A DNA stretch of 64,000 bases from Lachnospiraceae bacterium. GTDB taxonomy: Bacteria; Bacillota; Clostridia; Lachnospirales; Lachnospiraceae. The notes below the pieces were generated by a model. That model made no database searches and was not told the origin of the DNA. It worked only from the letters and a program-made list of their open reading frames with translations. Below, in pieces: positions 9,757 through 20,307 of the stretch; within the stretch, counting starts at the first letter, position 1; every line of letters begins with the position of its first letter. The position numbers and the translations under genes are program-made. The DNA lies in the NCBI GenBank assembly GCA_015057635.1, contig SVEB01000122.1, positions 29,327 to 93,326 on the forward strand, read 5' to 3'.

Positions 9757-12006
9757 TTACCCGAGGTTCGCCTTCTGTCCTTTGGAGCCGCGTTTGCGCA
9801 TGCGGACTTTCTTGGCGGAAAGGTCTTTGCCATTGTAGCAAAATGTCTCGTCGGATTCCCTTACCACAGTTGCGTAAGCAACGGAGTCATTCTTATCTAA
9901 CTCAATCGCCTTAACACCACGGCTTGATTTCTTAAACTCAGAAACCTCTAAAATGGAGAATCCAAGAGAAGCGCCGTTATCGGTTAATAAGATCACCTTT
10001 AAGTTGCCAGCGGTCACTTCATGACCCGATAACTTCGAGATTCCGGCGATCATATCGCCCTCCTCTAATTTCGTTGTTGTAATGCAGGCACGGTTTGTCT
10101 CAAACTCAATGCCGGATACTCTCTTAATAAAGCCGCTCTTTGTTGTAAAGAGAAGCTGGGATTCGAATAACTCTTCGAATGATACGTACACTAAGATATC
10201 TTCCTTATCTACCTTGCAAAGGTTATGGATTAATGTACCCTTATCCTTCATCTTGCACTTTGGAATCTTCTCAGCCTTCACCTGATACATATTGCCCTGC
10301 GCAGTAAACAGGCAGAGGCGGTCATTGTTCTTCATGCGTACGATATGAACGTAATCTTTTAACGCTTCTTCCGATACACGGGCAACGGTTGCTACATCCA
10401 CGGATTTTGTATAGCCGAATTTATCGATCAATACATAGATATCCTCGATCTTCACTTCTTCCACGTAATCGGTTGTCTGCATATTGGCAAGAAGGGTACT
10501 GCGGTCTTTTGCAAACTTCTTGCGGAAGTCCTTTAAGCGTCCCTTGATTACCTTGAACAGTTCCTTTTCATTAGAAAGGATATTCTTATATTCTGCAATC
10601 GAAGCTTGTAAGTCATTGCTTTCATCATGTAACTTTAAGATTTCAAGTCCGATTAACTTGCTAAGAGGCATTGCAAGGATTGCATCTGCCTGACGTTCGG
10701 TAAAATCAAGTTTACTAGCTTTCTTTCGGCTTGCTTCTGACTTAAAGTTGATATCGGTTACATTTCCTTCAATTAAACAGCTCTTAGCCTGTTTGATCGA
10801 AGAGGAACCGCGAAGGATTTCAATGATTAAGTCGATTAGGTCAGTGGCACGGATTAAGCCGTTTACGATTTCTAAGCGTTTCTGTGCTTTTTCTAATAAA
10901 TGTTCAAATTCTTTTGTGTAAAGCTCGCCCTGGAAATTTACGAATTCACGGATCAGGGATTTTAAGTTGAATACGATCGGCTGCTGTTCCTTTACGGCAA
11001 GGAGATTCACACCGTACGTATCTTCAAGGGCAGTCTTCTTATAAAGACCATTTAATAAGTTATTGATATCGCGGTCTTTCTTCACTTCGATGACGATACG
11101 GATACCTTCCTTGGAAGATTCGTCTCTGACATCGAAGATCTCATCGAATACCTTGTCTTTCATTAAGCCGACTAAGCTTTCTACAAGCTTCGTCTTATTG
11201 CCGGCAACGGTATATGGAATCTCGGTAATGACGATATTCTTTCTTCCGTTATCGCTAGGCTCGATCTCATGCTTTGCACGGATCTTGATACGGCCTTCAC
11301 CGGTCTCATAAATAGAAGGGATCACTTCGCTGTTTGTGATCGTGCCTCCGGTCGGGAAGTCAGGACCTGGAATGTAATGCATCAGGCCTTCCACGGAAAT
11401 GGCCGGATTATCGATATAAGCGATAACGCCGTCAATGACCTCGCCTGGATTATGAGGCGGGATATTCGTCGCCATGCCGACTGCGATACCGGTTGTACCA
11501 TTGATTAAAAGGTTCGGGATCATAGCCGGAAGGACAAGCGGTTCTTTCTCACTTTCATCGAAGTTCGGTCCGAAATCAACTAGGTCTTTTTCTAAGTTGT
11601 CAAGAAGCGTCATTGCGCCTTCTGATAATCTGGCTTCGGTATAACGCATCGCAGCTGCGCCATCACCATCGATGGAACCGAAGTTACCGTGTCCGTCAAC
11701 AAGCGGGATCTGAAGGGAATAATCTTCTGTCATATGCACTAAGGCATCGTAAATGGAAGAGTCACCGTGTGGGTGGTATTTACCCATCGTATCGCCGACG
11801 ATGCGGGCGCTCTTTCTGTGTGGTTTCTTTGGGTCAAGGCCGAGTTCGCTCATCGAATACAGGATTCTTCGCTGAACCGGTTTTAATCCGTCTCGTACAT
11901 CCGGAAGGGCTCTGGCAATGATAACGCTCATCGCGTAATCACGGTAAGAGTTCTTCATTTCTTCCGAAAAGTCTAACTGAATAATATTGTCACTTTTCCT
12001 ACTCAT
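9757..12006 (-). CDS. parC: Type IIA DNA topoisomerase subunit A (topoisomerase IV subunit A / GyrA paralogue)
   Basis: '[26 protein letters not shown]', '[18 protein letters not shown]' QRDR, '[24 protein letters not shown]'; paired with a subunit-B gene. Confidence 0.8.
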   Translation of the reverse strand: MSRKSDNIIQLDFSEEMKNSYRDYAMSVIIARALPDVRDGLKPVQRRILYSMSELGLDPKKPHRKSARIVGDTMGKYHPHGDSSIYDALVHMTEDYSLQIPLVDGHGNFGSIDGDGAAAMRYTEARLSEGAMTLLDNLEKDLVDFGPNFDESEKEPLVLPAMIPNLLINGTTGIAVGMATNIPPHNPGEVIDGVIAYIDNPAISVEGLMHYIPGPDFPTGGTITNSEVIPSIYETGEGRIKIRAKHEIEPSDNGRKNIVITEIPYTVAGNKTKLVESLVGLMKDKVFDEIFDVRDESSKEGIRIVIEVKKDRDINNLLNGLYKKTALEDTYGVNLLAVKEQQPIVFNLKSLIREFVNFQGELYTKEFEHLLEKAQKRLEIVNGLIRATDLIDLIIEILRGSSSIKQAKSCLIEGNVTDINFKSEASRKKASKLDFTERQADAILAMPLSKLIGLEILKLHDESNDLQASIAEYKNILSNEKELFKVIKGRLKDFRKKFAKDRSTLLANMQTTDYVEEVKIEDIYVLIDKFGYTKSVDVATVARVSEEALKDYVHIVRMKNNDRLCLFTAQGNMYQVKAEKIPKCKMKDKGTLIHNLCKVDKEDILVYVSFEELFESQLLFTTKSGFIKRVSGIEFETNRACITTTKLEEGDMIAGISKLSGHEVTAGNLKVILLTDNGASLGFSILEVSEFKKSSRGVKAIELDKNDSVAYATVVRESDETFCYNGKDLSAKKVRMRKRGSKGQKANLG

Positions 12007-12020
12007 AGCACGTACCTTTC

Positions 12021-13952
12021 TTAAATATCAATTTTTGCGTATTTCGCTTCGTCCATAATAAAGGCACGGCGAGGCGGAACGTTCGAACTCATTAACATGG
12101 AAGTGATCTCATCGGCTTCCACTGTATCCTGAATGGATACCTGGGCTAAGATTCTGGTCTCCGGATTTAAGGTTGTCTCCCAAAGCTGTTCCGCATCCAT
12201 TTCACCAAGACCTTTGTAACGCTGAAGACCGGTGATCTTGTGAGGGGAAGTTCTTCTGAACTTGTCCAGTTCGAAATCATTAAACAGATATTCGGATTTC
12301 TTTCTCTTTTTGCCGCGTTCCATCACTTCATATTCCACACGGTAAAGTGGTGGAAGACCACGGTATACCTTGCCTTCCATAATCAGTTCCGGCATAAAGC
12401 GGTAGAAGAAGGTAAGCAGTAAGGTACTGATATGTGCGCCATCGACGTCGGCATCGGTAAGGATGATGATCTTGTCATAACGCAGTTTTGTGATATCGAA
12501 GTCATCGCCGATGCCGCATCCGAAGGAAGCGATCATGGACTTGATTTCGTTATTCACTAAGATTTTTTCAAGTGTGGCTTTCTCTACATTTAGGATCTTT
12601 CCTCGAAGCGGAAGGACAGCCTGAGTTCTTCGGTTTCTTGCAGTCTTAACGGTACCGCCCGCGGAATCACCTTCGACAATGTATACTTCGCATTCTTCCG
12701 GTTTTTTAGAAGAGCAGGAAGCAAGCTTTGACTTGGTATCCACATCATTTAACTGCTTTAACACCGCACTTCTTGCTTTATCGCCCGCGCGTCTTGCAGT
12801 ATAGGAACGCATGGAATTATCTAAGATTGTCTTTAAGATCTCTACGTTCTTATCGAAGAAACGGGTCGCTTCGGCTGCGAACACTTCATCCACCGCGCTC
12901 TTCGCATCGGTATTGCCAAGCTTTGTCTTAGTCTGGCCTTCGAACTGTGGATCCGGATGCTTGATGGAGATGATCGCAACAAGGCCGTTACGGATATCCT
13001 TGCCGTCAAAGTTCTCATCCTTTTCTTTTAAGACACCAAGCTCTCTTGCGTACTGGTTCATAACACGGGTAAGTGCTGTCTTAAAGCCGGTTACTAACGT
13101 ACCGCCGTCTACGACATTGATACGGTTACAGTAAGCATTGATCGTCTCAGAGAAGTTGTTTGTGTACTGGAAGGCGATTTCGACTTCAATATCGCCGCTC
13201 TTTCCGTCAATGTAGATCGGTTCTTCATGAAGAACGGTTGCCTCACGGTTTAGATACTTCACAAAGCTTTTAATACCATATTCTTCGTGATATTTCTGCT
13301 TGAATCCGGTGGCCTGATCGGTGAAGTTTACAATTAGGCCTTTATTTAAATAAGCGACTTCTTTTAATTTTTTGCAGATCGTATCTGCTTTAAATTCCAC
13401 GGTTTCAAAAATGGTTGGGTCCGGATAGAAGGTAACCTTTGTTCCGGTATCGGACTTTGCACATTTGCCGACTACCGGAAGATAACCGTTTTCAAGCTCC
13501 GTAATCGGATGTCCGCCATTTGCATACTCATCGCGGTAAACCTTGCCTTCACGCTTGATTTCTACCACCATCTTCGTGGAAAGGGCATTCACGACAGAAG
13601 CACCTACACCGTGAAGACCGCCGGAAACTTTGTAAGCGGAATTGCCGAACTTGCCGCCGGCATGTAAGATCGTATAAACGACACGTGCGGTCGGAATTCC
13701 TTTGGTTGGATGAATATCAACCGGAACGCCTCGTCCGTTATCAGCGATGGTGATGCCGCCATCTCTTAATAGTGTAATATCAATCTGGTTACAGAAACCT
13801 GCCAGATGTTCGTCAATGCCGTTGTCAAGAATCTCCCAGATCAGGTGGTGAAGACCCCTTGTTCCGGTACTTCCGATGTACATGCCGGGACGTTTACGAA
13901 CTGCTTCTAACCCCTCAAGCACAACAATCTGGCTGCCGTTGTATTGCTCCAT
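12021..13952 (-). CDS. parE: Type IIA DNA topoisomerase subunit B (topoisomerase IV subunit B / GyrB paralogue)
   Basis: ORF 12021-14108; start refined to 13952 ([27 protein letters not shown]) behind GGAGGAGAG; '[10 protein letters not shown]', '[12 protein letters not shown]', '[13 protein letters not shown]'. Confidence 0.85.
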   Translation of the reverse strand: MEQYNGSQIVVLEGLEAVRKRPGMYIGSTGTRGLHHLIWEILDNGIDEHLAGFCNQIDITLLRDGGITIADNGRGVPVDIHPTKGIPTARVVYTILHAGGKFGNSAYKVSGGLHGVGASVVNALSTKMVVEIKREGKVYRDEYANGGHPITELENGYLPVVGKCAKSDTGTKVTFYPDPTIFETVEFKADTICKKLKEVAYLNKGLIVNFTDQATGFKQKYHEEYGIKSFVKYLNREATVLHEEPIYIDGKSGDIEVEIAFQYTNNFSETINAYCNRINVVDGGTLVTGFKTALTRVMNQYARELGVLKEKDENFDGKDIRNGLVAIISIKHPDPQFEGQTKTKLGNTDAKSAVDEVFAAEATRFFDKNVEILKTILDNSMRSYTARRAGDKARSAVLKQLNDVDTKSKLASCSSKKPEECEVYIVEGDSAGGTVKTARNRRTQAVLPLRGKILNVEKATLEKILVNNEIKSMIASFGCGIGDDFDITKLRYDKIIILTDADVDGAHISTLLLTFFYRFMPELIMEGKVYRGLPPLYRVEYEVMERGKKRKKSEYLFNDFELDKFRRTSPHKITGLQRYKGLGEMDAEQLWETTLNPETRILAQVSIQDTVEADEITSMLMSSNVPPRRAFIMDEAKYAKIDI

Positions 13953-14183
13953 ATCTCTCTCCTCCAACTTATGAAAATGAGTGCATGCATAATCCGGACA
14001 CCTGTTAACGGAAGTTCTAAAAGCAGCTGTCCGGATAGTTTTTAAGTTGCATTGCTCTCCTTGTGAATCTTTTTCACAACAATGTCTTTCTGTATTTTTA
14101 AATTGCATCGCATATATTCTAATATCGAATGGACCGATATTTTATATTATACCTAGCTTTTTGCGCAAAATACGAAAGCAGGA

Positions 14184-14239
14184 TTATAAGGCCTTGCAAG
14201 CCTTATAAAATACATGAACGGACATGCATAAGTCCGTTC
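14184..14239. promoter_or_regulatory. Two adjacent hairpins in the parE upstream region
   Basis: TTATAAGGCCTTGCAAGCCTTATAA and GAACGGACATGCATAAGTCCGTTC; function unknown. Confidence 0.4.
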
Positions 14240-14732
14240 TTTCCTAGTCATTATAGCAGATGTTTTTTCAAAACACAAACATTTGTTCGTATCTTTTTTC
14301 TGCTTTTCTACTATTATAGCATATTTTGGATTTTGTCAGCAACCGGAAACTAAAAGGAACGCCTTGTCTCTGAATTCAAAAGGGGCATACATAGATACTG
14401 AAAATGCTGAGAAAACTAGGAATAATCAGAGGTTTGTGAAAGCCCGTCATACATTTCCTATTGATTCACAAGTGCTTACGAGATATAATAAGAAACGATG
14501 TGTAAAATTATGATAGATAGATTACATATCTGTCGAAATTACGTATTACAAATACATATGCCTGCATATTAGGATAGGAAATCTGCATGCGCTGGCAGGT
14601 GCCGGAGATAACATGCGTGTAGATGGAATATGCAGAGTGCATAGCATTGAGAAAGTAATAAGATACAGGAAAATAAATCAGGAAATGCTAGAGGTTTCGA
14701 TAAAACGAAGTCTTGTTTAGGAGGATAATAAA

Positions 14733-17672
14733 GTGACAAAGTGTAAAATTAGTATTGTCATGCCGGTGTATAACGTAGAAAGATACCTGCGTATGTGCTT
14801 AGACAGTATTTTGAACCAGACATTCAAAGACTTTGAGATCATCATTGTAAATGATGGAAGTACAGATGGCAGTCTTTCCATTTTAAAAGAGTATGAGCAA
14901 AACTATAGCGATCTCATAAAGGTGTACACAACGGAAAACAGAGGGGTAAGCCATGCCAGAAACTATGGTATTGAGAGAGCAAAGGGCGAATACCTGCTTT
15001 TCGTGGACAGCGATGACTTTTTAGAGCCGGACATGTGCGAGAAGCTTTACGAAAAAGCAAGCAGAGACAATAACGATATCGTTATCTGCAAATATTTCGA
15101 TGCGTACGTAAATGAACAGACCGGAAAGATCACAAAGAAACGAAGCAAGGCATATAACATTGCGATCGGCAGAAATTTTGATATTCATGATACGAAGTTC
15201 GAGCTGACTCATATCTCACCATTCCCATGGGACAAGTTATATCGAAGAACCTTATTTGATAACTATAAATTCCCGGAAAACATGCGATTTGAAGATTTAG
15301 CGGTTGTGTTCCCAATTGTCTGCACTACAAACAGCATCGGTGTTATTGAAGATCGTCTGTACAATTACCGCAGAGGAAGTGCCGGATCCTTCTTAAGCTC
15401 CTTCTCTGAAGGCACACTAGATATCGTAAAAGCGCTTCAGATGGTAGTAGAATCCGTAAAGAAGCAGGGACAGTTCGAAATGTTCTATGAAGAGATCGAA
15501 TATATCTGCATCCGTCATTTCTTAATCCGTTACAACGCATTATTTGACGTAAAGACAAAAGGAAAGCTTGCCGTTAAGAAAGAGATGATCAACAAATCTC
15601 TTGACTTCTTAGAGGCAGAATTCCCGAACTGGAGAGAGAACCGTTACTTAAAATATACCGCATCCCGTGCTTCCAAAGCGAAGATGAAGAAATACACAAG
15701 CCGTGAGAAGATGTTACGTGTGGCAGTGACACGTGAATACCTTCCGGTCATCTGTGTAAAGATTGGCCGTAAAGGCATGAGCATCATTAAAAAATGCCGT
15801 GACAAAGTGAAAGCATTTAATAAGATAAAGAATAAGAAGAAATACATCAAGCAGAAGCTTCCATTCTTAAAATTATTCAAGCTTCCTCGTGATGTTCGTT
15901 ATACAAGATTTTATGAGAAGTTCCCGGTAAATGAAAACGACGTGTTATTTGAATCCAAACACGGTGAAGACGTAGCCGGCAATGTCTTTCAGATGATCCT
16001 TGCGATGAAGGAAGAAAAATATCGCAAGTTCCACATCATGTTAACATTAAAGTCTTCTAAGAGAGCTTACTATGAAGCGATGTTAAAGCGTTACGGAATC
16101 GATTATGTGGATATCATCCCAACCGACAGTAACGAATACTTAAAGACATTAGCGACAACCAAATATCTGATCACCGATACTTCCTTCCCTCCATACTTCA
16201 TTAAGAAGCCGGAACAGGTTTACTTAAATACATGGCATGGAACACCGCTTAAAGCGATGGGAAGAATCGTGCCAAACCGTGAGTATGCCCTTGGTAACGT
16301 ACAGAGAAACTATTTTATGGCAGATTATCTGTTATATCAGAATGAATTCTCCAGAGACTGTTTCGTAGGCGATTACATGTTAGAAGGCATTTACAATGGC
16401 AAGATCATGTTATCCGGTTACCCACGTAACTCTGCGTTCTTTAATACAGACCGTTACGACATTATCCGTAATGAACTTGGACTTGACGGCATGCAGGTAA
16501 TCGCATACATGCCAACATGGAGAGGTCTTTTAGATAAGAAGGAAAACAAGAAGCAGGTACAGGAACTGTATAACTATTTCTACGATATTGATATGCAGTT
16601 AAATGATGATCAGGTGATGTATGTAAAACTTCATCCATATGTAAAGTCTGGTGTGGATTACAACGATTTCGACCATATCAAGCCATTCCCGGAAGAGTAT
16701 GAGACATACGATTTCTTAAATGCGACGGATATGTTAGTTTCCGATTACTCCAGTATCATGTTCGACTATGCGGTTTCCAAGAAGAAGATCGTTCTCTTCA
16801 CATACGACAGAGAGCAGTATCTTGCTGACCGAGGCATGTACCTTGACTTAAATGAAATGGAATTCCCGAAAGCAGATACCGTGGATGAATTAATCCGTGA
16901 GATCAATCGTGAATCTTCTTATCCAAAGTTCTTCGAGGAATACTGCAAATACGATCACAAGACTTGTGCGAAGGATGTATGTGACGTATTATTCTTTAAC
17001 GAAGAGCCAAAATTCAAGATGGAAACAATCAAGCATGATGGCAAGAAGAATGTGTTGATCTTCATCAACGGCTTAAAGAAGAATGCGGCAGCAGAGGAAT
17101 TAGTGGAACGATTAAATGCGCTTGATACAAGCAAGTACAATTACTATCTGTGCTTCAAGGCAGCAACGGTTAAGAAGGCGACTTCTGTATTAGCGGGCCT
17201 TAAGAGAGAGATCAACTACATTCCAATGATGTTTGACGTAAACTATACAATCAAGGACCGTCTTGCCTGTGCGTATGTATTTAAATATGGAAGAGAAAGC
17301 GCAAAGACAGAAGCGTTAATCAACCATCTTGCAGCACGTGAAAAAGACAAATACTTCAACAGCATTCATTTCGATATTGTGATCAACCTATCAACCTCTG
17401 ACAAGATCATCAATCATATGTTCAAGTCGTTTGAAGGTAAGAAAGTATATAACTTTAAGTCCTTTAACTTAGAGAAATACGAAAGCAATGCACAATACAA
17501 GAAACGCGTGGATTATATCGCGAAACGTTTTGATTTCTTCGATTTAATCGTTGGAAATGAAGACATGATGCAGTTAGAGTGTGACGCATTTAAAAATGGC
17601 ACTGTGAAGGTGATGACAGATGCTGAGCCAAAATTACAGTTTGAGGAAGTGCTTAAGGAGGTTGACCGTTAA
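14733..17672 (+). CDS. Bifunctional family-2 glycosyltransferase / CDP-glycerol glycerophosphotransferase (TagF-like)
   Basis: GTG start with AGGAGG; GT2 'SIVMPVYNVERYLRMCLDSILNQTFKDFEIIIVNDGSTDGS'; TagF-like 'YLNTWHGTPLKAMGR', 'VSDYSSIMFDYAVSKKKIVLFTYD'. Confidence 0.88.
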   Translation: MTKCKISIVMPVYNVERYLRMCLDSILNQTFKDFEIIIVNDGSTDGSLSILKEYEQNYSDLIKVYTTENRGVSHARNYGIERAKGEYLLFVDSDDFLEPDMCEKLYEKASRDNNDIVICKYFDAYVNEQTGKITKKRSKAYNIAIGRNFDIHDTKFELTHISPFPWDKLYRRTLFDNYKFPENMRFEDLAVVFPIVCTTNSIGVIEDRLYNYRRGSAGSFLSSFSEGTLDIVKALQMVVESVKKQGQFEMFYEEIEYICIRHFLIRYNALFDVKTKGKLAVKKEMINKSLDFLEAEFPNWRENRYLKYTASRASKAKMKKYTSREKMLRVAVTREYLPVICVKIGRKGMSIIKKCRDKVKAFNKIKNKKKYIKQKLPFLKLFKLPRDVRYTRFYEKFPVNENDVLFESKHGEDVAGNVFQMILAMKEEKYRKFHIMLTLKSSKRAYYEAMLKRYGIDYVDIIPTDSNEYLKTLATTKYLITDTSFPPYFIKKPEQVYLNTWHGTPLKAMGRIVPNREYALGNVQRNYFMADYLLYQNEFSRDCFVGDYMLEGIYNGKIMLSGYPRNSAFFNTDRYDIIRNELGLDGMQVIAYMPTWRGLLDKKENKKQVQELYNYFYDIDMQLNDDQVMYVKLHPYVKSGVDYNDFDHIKPFPEEYETYDFLNATDMLVSDYSSIMFDYAVSKKKIVLFTYDREQYLADRGMYLDLNEMEFPKADTVDELIREINRESSYPKFFEEYCKYDHKTCAKDVCDVLFFNEEPKFKMETIKHDGKKNVLIFINGLKKNAAAEELVERLNALDTSKYNYYLCFKAATVKKATSVLAGLKREINYIPMMFDVNYTIKDRLACAYVFKYGRESAKTEALINHLAAREKDKYFNSIHFDIVINLSTSDKIINHMFKSFEGKKVYNFKSFNLEKYESNAQYKKRVDYIAKRFDFFDLIVGNEDMMQLECDAFKNGTVKVMTDAEPKLQFEEVLKEVDR

Positions 17673-18778
17673 TGAAAGTAGGAGTTGTAACATTTCATAA
17701 TGCACATAACTATGGTGCAAGCTTACAGACCTGGGCGCTTCAGAAGGTACTAAAGAATCTTGGCATGGAACCGGGGGTAATTCATTACCATCCGGACTCC
17801 ATCGACCGATTATATCTGCCACCGAAGCAGAATACCATGAAGAAGAAGATGAAGTATGCCCTTCAGAAAAAATACCGCAACCGTGTGAAGGATCAGGTAT
17901 ACAAATACCACAAATATACGAAGTTTATCCATGATAACTTTAATCTGATCGGAGATTTTTCTACTTACGATGAGTTACAGAACGCGAATCTTGGACTGGA
18001 TGCGTATGTGACCGGTAGTGACCAGGTATGGAACTCCGATCATACAAAGGGATTTGATCCTGCCTATATGCTAGACTTTGCAGAGGAAGGCAAGCTTAAA
18101 TTCTCTTACGCGGCCAGCGTCGGAAGAGAGCATATCCTTCCTCAGTACCGTGAGAACTTTAGAAACAGCTTAAAAAGCTATACTTCCATCGCGGTTCGTG
18201 AAGCGAGTGCACAGGGCGGCATTCAGGAACTTACCGATACTCCGGTGAATGTTGTTCTTGACCCGACACTGCTTTTAAATCGTGAGGATTACGAAGAGTT
18301 AAAACGTCCTGGGAAATTTGACGGCCGTTACATCTGCGTGTACATGATGGAAAACAATAAGCAGTTAATTAAGTTCGCAAATATGCTTTCTGTGGCAACC
18401 GGTCTTCCGATCATCCAGAGAAAGCCAGCCGGAATCTTTCGAAATGAGTTAGGTTCTTATTACACCGATACTCCGGGCGAGTTCTTAAGCGAGATCGAGA
18501 ATGCAGAATACGTGGTGACAAATTCTTTCCACGCGACTGTTTTCTCCTTAATCTATGAGAAACCGTTTATCTCTATGCTTCATACAAGCACCGGCAGCAG
18601 AACAAGCGATTTATTAAAGAGCGTTGGTCTTGAAAGCCATCTTCTCTACGATGTAGCGGACTTCCACGACATGAATCAGTTCCAGATCAAAGACAAGGAA
18701 GCTCTCCGCGCCCGCATCAAACACCTCCAGAAAGGGTCTTATCAGTACCTAAAAGAGGCGTTACGAATCGAAGATTAG
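17672..18778 (+). CDS. Polysaccharide pyruvyl transferase family protein
   Basis: 'VVTFHNAHNYGASLQTWALQKVLKNLG', 'VTGSDQVWN', 'TNSFHATVFSLIYEKPF'. Confidence 0.9.
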   Translation: MKVGVVTFHNAHNYGASLQTWALQKVLKNLGMEPGVIHYHPDSIDRLYLPPKQNTMKKKMKYALQKKYRNRVKDQVYKYHKYTKFIHDNFNLIGDFSTYDELQNANLGLDAYVTGSDQVWNSDHTKGFDPAYMLDFAEEGKLKFSYAASVGREHILPQYRENFRNSLKSYTSIAVREASAQGGIQELTDTPVNVVLDPTLLLNREDYEELKRPGKFDGRYICVYMMENNKQLIKFANMLSVATGLPIIQRKPAGIFRNELGSYYTDTPGEFLSEIENAEYVVTNSFHATVFSLIYEKPFISMLHTSTGSRTSDLLKSVGLESHLLYDVADFHDMNQFQIKDKEALRARIKHLQKGSYQYLKEALRIED

Positions 18779-18783
18779 GGGAA

Positions 18784-19142
18784 CGTCACAGCTCCCCGTT
18801 TACACAGCGGGAGCACGGCGCGAGGCATCCTGTGATGGGCCGCCTGCTATGTGGGGCTGGTCCCGACAGAATGCCTGCCAACGGATGCCGTGACTATATA
18901 TTTTCCACTGTTCATCACAAGCTCGGACAAAAGCCAGAAAATCTCTGACTATCAGACAGGAAACCACTGTCTGCTATTCAGAGATTTTCTGGCTTTTGTT
19001 CGCCTTGATGCCGTACAGTCGGAAAAATATAGTCACGGCATCCGTTGGCAGGCATTCTGTCGGGCCCGGTCCCACATAGCAGGCGGCCCATCACAGGATG
19101 CCCCACGCCGTGCTCCCGCTGTGTAAACGGGGAGCTGTGACG
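18784..19142. repeat. Very long palindrome (about 359 bp), family copy C
   Basis: CGTCACAGCTCCCCGTTTACACAGCGGGAGCACGGCG... mirrored by ...CGCCGTGCTCCCGCTGTGTAAACGGGGAGCTGTGACG; core CTATCAGACAGGAAACCACTGTCTGCTATTC at 18949-18979. Confidence 0.95.
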
Positions 19143-19177
19143 TCACAATGAGTTTCGAAAGGCGAAACTCATTGTGA
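19143..19177. repeat. Short accessory hairpin of copy C
   Basis: TCACAATGAGTTTCG-AAAGG-CGAAACTCATTGTGA, abutting palindrome C. Confidence 0.85.
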
Positions 19178-19600
19178 AGAGACGGATGGATGGTGCAAGA
19201 GGAGTTATGAGGAGAGGGGCAAATGATGAAAGGGGAGTTGTAAAGAGAGGGACGAATGGCGAAAGATGAGTTACGAGGGGATGGATGAATGGTGAGAGAG
19301 GGGATTTCTAAGCCCGGGACGTTTTGAGAGGGAAGGTGTAAGAAAGGATTGTAGAAGAGAGTGTAGAAAACAAATTGGGTGGAGGAACGATTGCAGGAAG
19401 GAAAGGGAGCAATAAGAGTTATTAAAGGAAGCGTGTAAAAAAGAATAGGAAATTATTTCTTTATGGGGTATAATAGGGAAAAAGGTTTTGATAAGATGAA
19501 CGAAAGAGAACGGTAGGAAGAACATGGGGAGAAAGCATCCATAGAAATGATGATAGGGCAAAGTCCGAATTGGATGAGATGGTGTTTTGAGAAGGCAAGG
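19178..19600 (+). repeat. Purine-rich tract with degenerate ~32-bp tandem repeats
   Basis: Units such as GGATGGATGGTGCAAGAGGAGTTATGAGGAGA / GGGGCAAATGATGAAAGGGGAGTTGTAAAGAGA / GGGACGAATGGCGAAAGATGAGTTACGAGGG, then G/A-biased sequence. Confidence 0.6.
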
Positions 19601-19611
19601 AGGGGATAGCT

Positions 19612-20307
19612 TTGTTTTTATATGAGACACATATGCATACGAGCGAGGGTAGTGCCTGTGCGCATCTTAGTGCAAAGGAGCAGGTGCGGATGTATAAGGA
19701 GCTCGGATATGATGGGATTTTTGTGACGGATCATTTCTTTGGAGGGAATACGGCAGTGTCGAGGAATCTTCCGTGGAAGGAACGGATTGAGAGGTACTGT
19801 CTTGGATATGAGCATGCGAAAGAGGAAGGCGACAGAGTTGGTCTTCAGGTTTTCTTTGGGATAGAGACTGGATTTTGTGGAACGGAGTTTTTGGTGTATG
19901 GAGTGGATAAGGAATGGTTGATTTCTCACCCCGATATGATGGAATGGAGCATTAAGAAGCAGTATGAGATGATACATAGAGCGGGAGGGCTTGTTGTGCA
20001 TGCGCATCCATTTCGAGGGCATGATAAGGGGAAGGCAGCGAAGCTGTATCCGGATGCAGTGGACGCGGTTGAGGTTTATAATCTGGGAAATATCTGGAGG
20101 GGAGTCTGGATGAATGAGAGCGCTCTTTCGTATGCAAAGGAGCAGAATCTTCCGATTACCGGCGGAGGGGATGCGCATAATGCGGGCTCTTTGCATGGCG
20201 GGATTTTGACAGAGGAGCGGATTTGTTCGGTGGAGGAGTTTATTCGGATGATTCTTAAGAAAACCGGTTATGATGTGATAAAAGATAGCATAAAGGAGAA
20301 GGTATGA
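19612..20307 (+). CDS. PHP-domain metal-dependent phosphoesterase
   Basis: TTG start; 'YETHMHTSEGSACAHLSAKEQVRMYKELGYDGIFVTDHF', 'GGLVVHAHPFRG', 'ITGGGDAHN'. Confidence 0.85.
   Translation: MFLYETHMHTSEGSACAHLSAKEQVRMYKELGYDGIFVTDHFFGGNTAVSRNLPWKERIERYCLGYEHAKEEGDRVGLQVFFGIETGFCGTEFLVYGVDKEWLISHPDMMEWSIKKQYEMIHRAGGLVVHAHPFRGHDKGKAAKLYPDAVDAVEVYNLGNIWRGVWMNESALSYAKEQNLPITGGGDAHNAGSLHGGILTEERICSVEEFIRMILKKTGYDVIKDSIKEKV

Noticed and set aside
9491-9914. ORFs 9491-9841 (-) and 9690-9914 (+)
   Set aside because: Readings through palindrome B and the parC 3' end; same RSLLPRVPARTSRNI peptide on both strands because of the palindrome.
18851-19126. ORF 18851-19126 (+)
   Set aside because: Lies wholly inside palindrome C; not protein-like.
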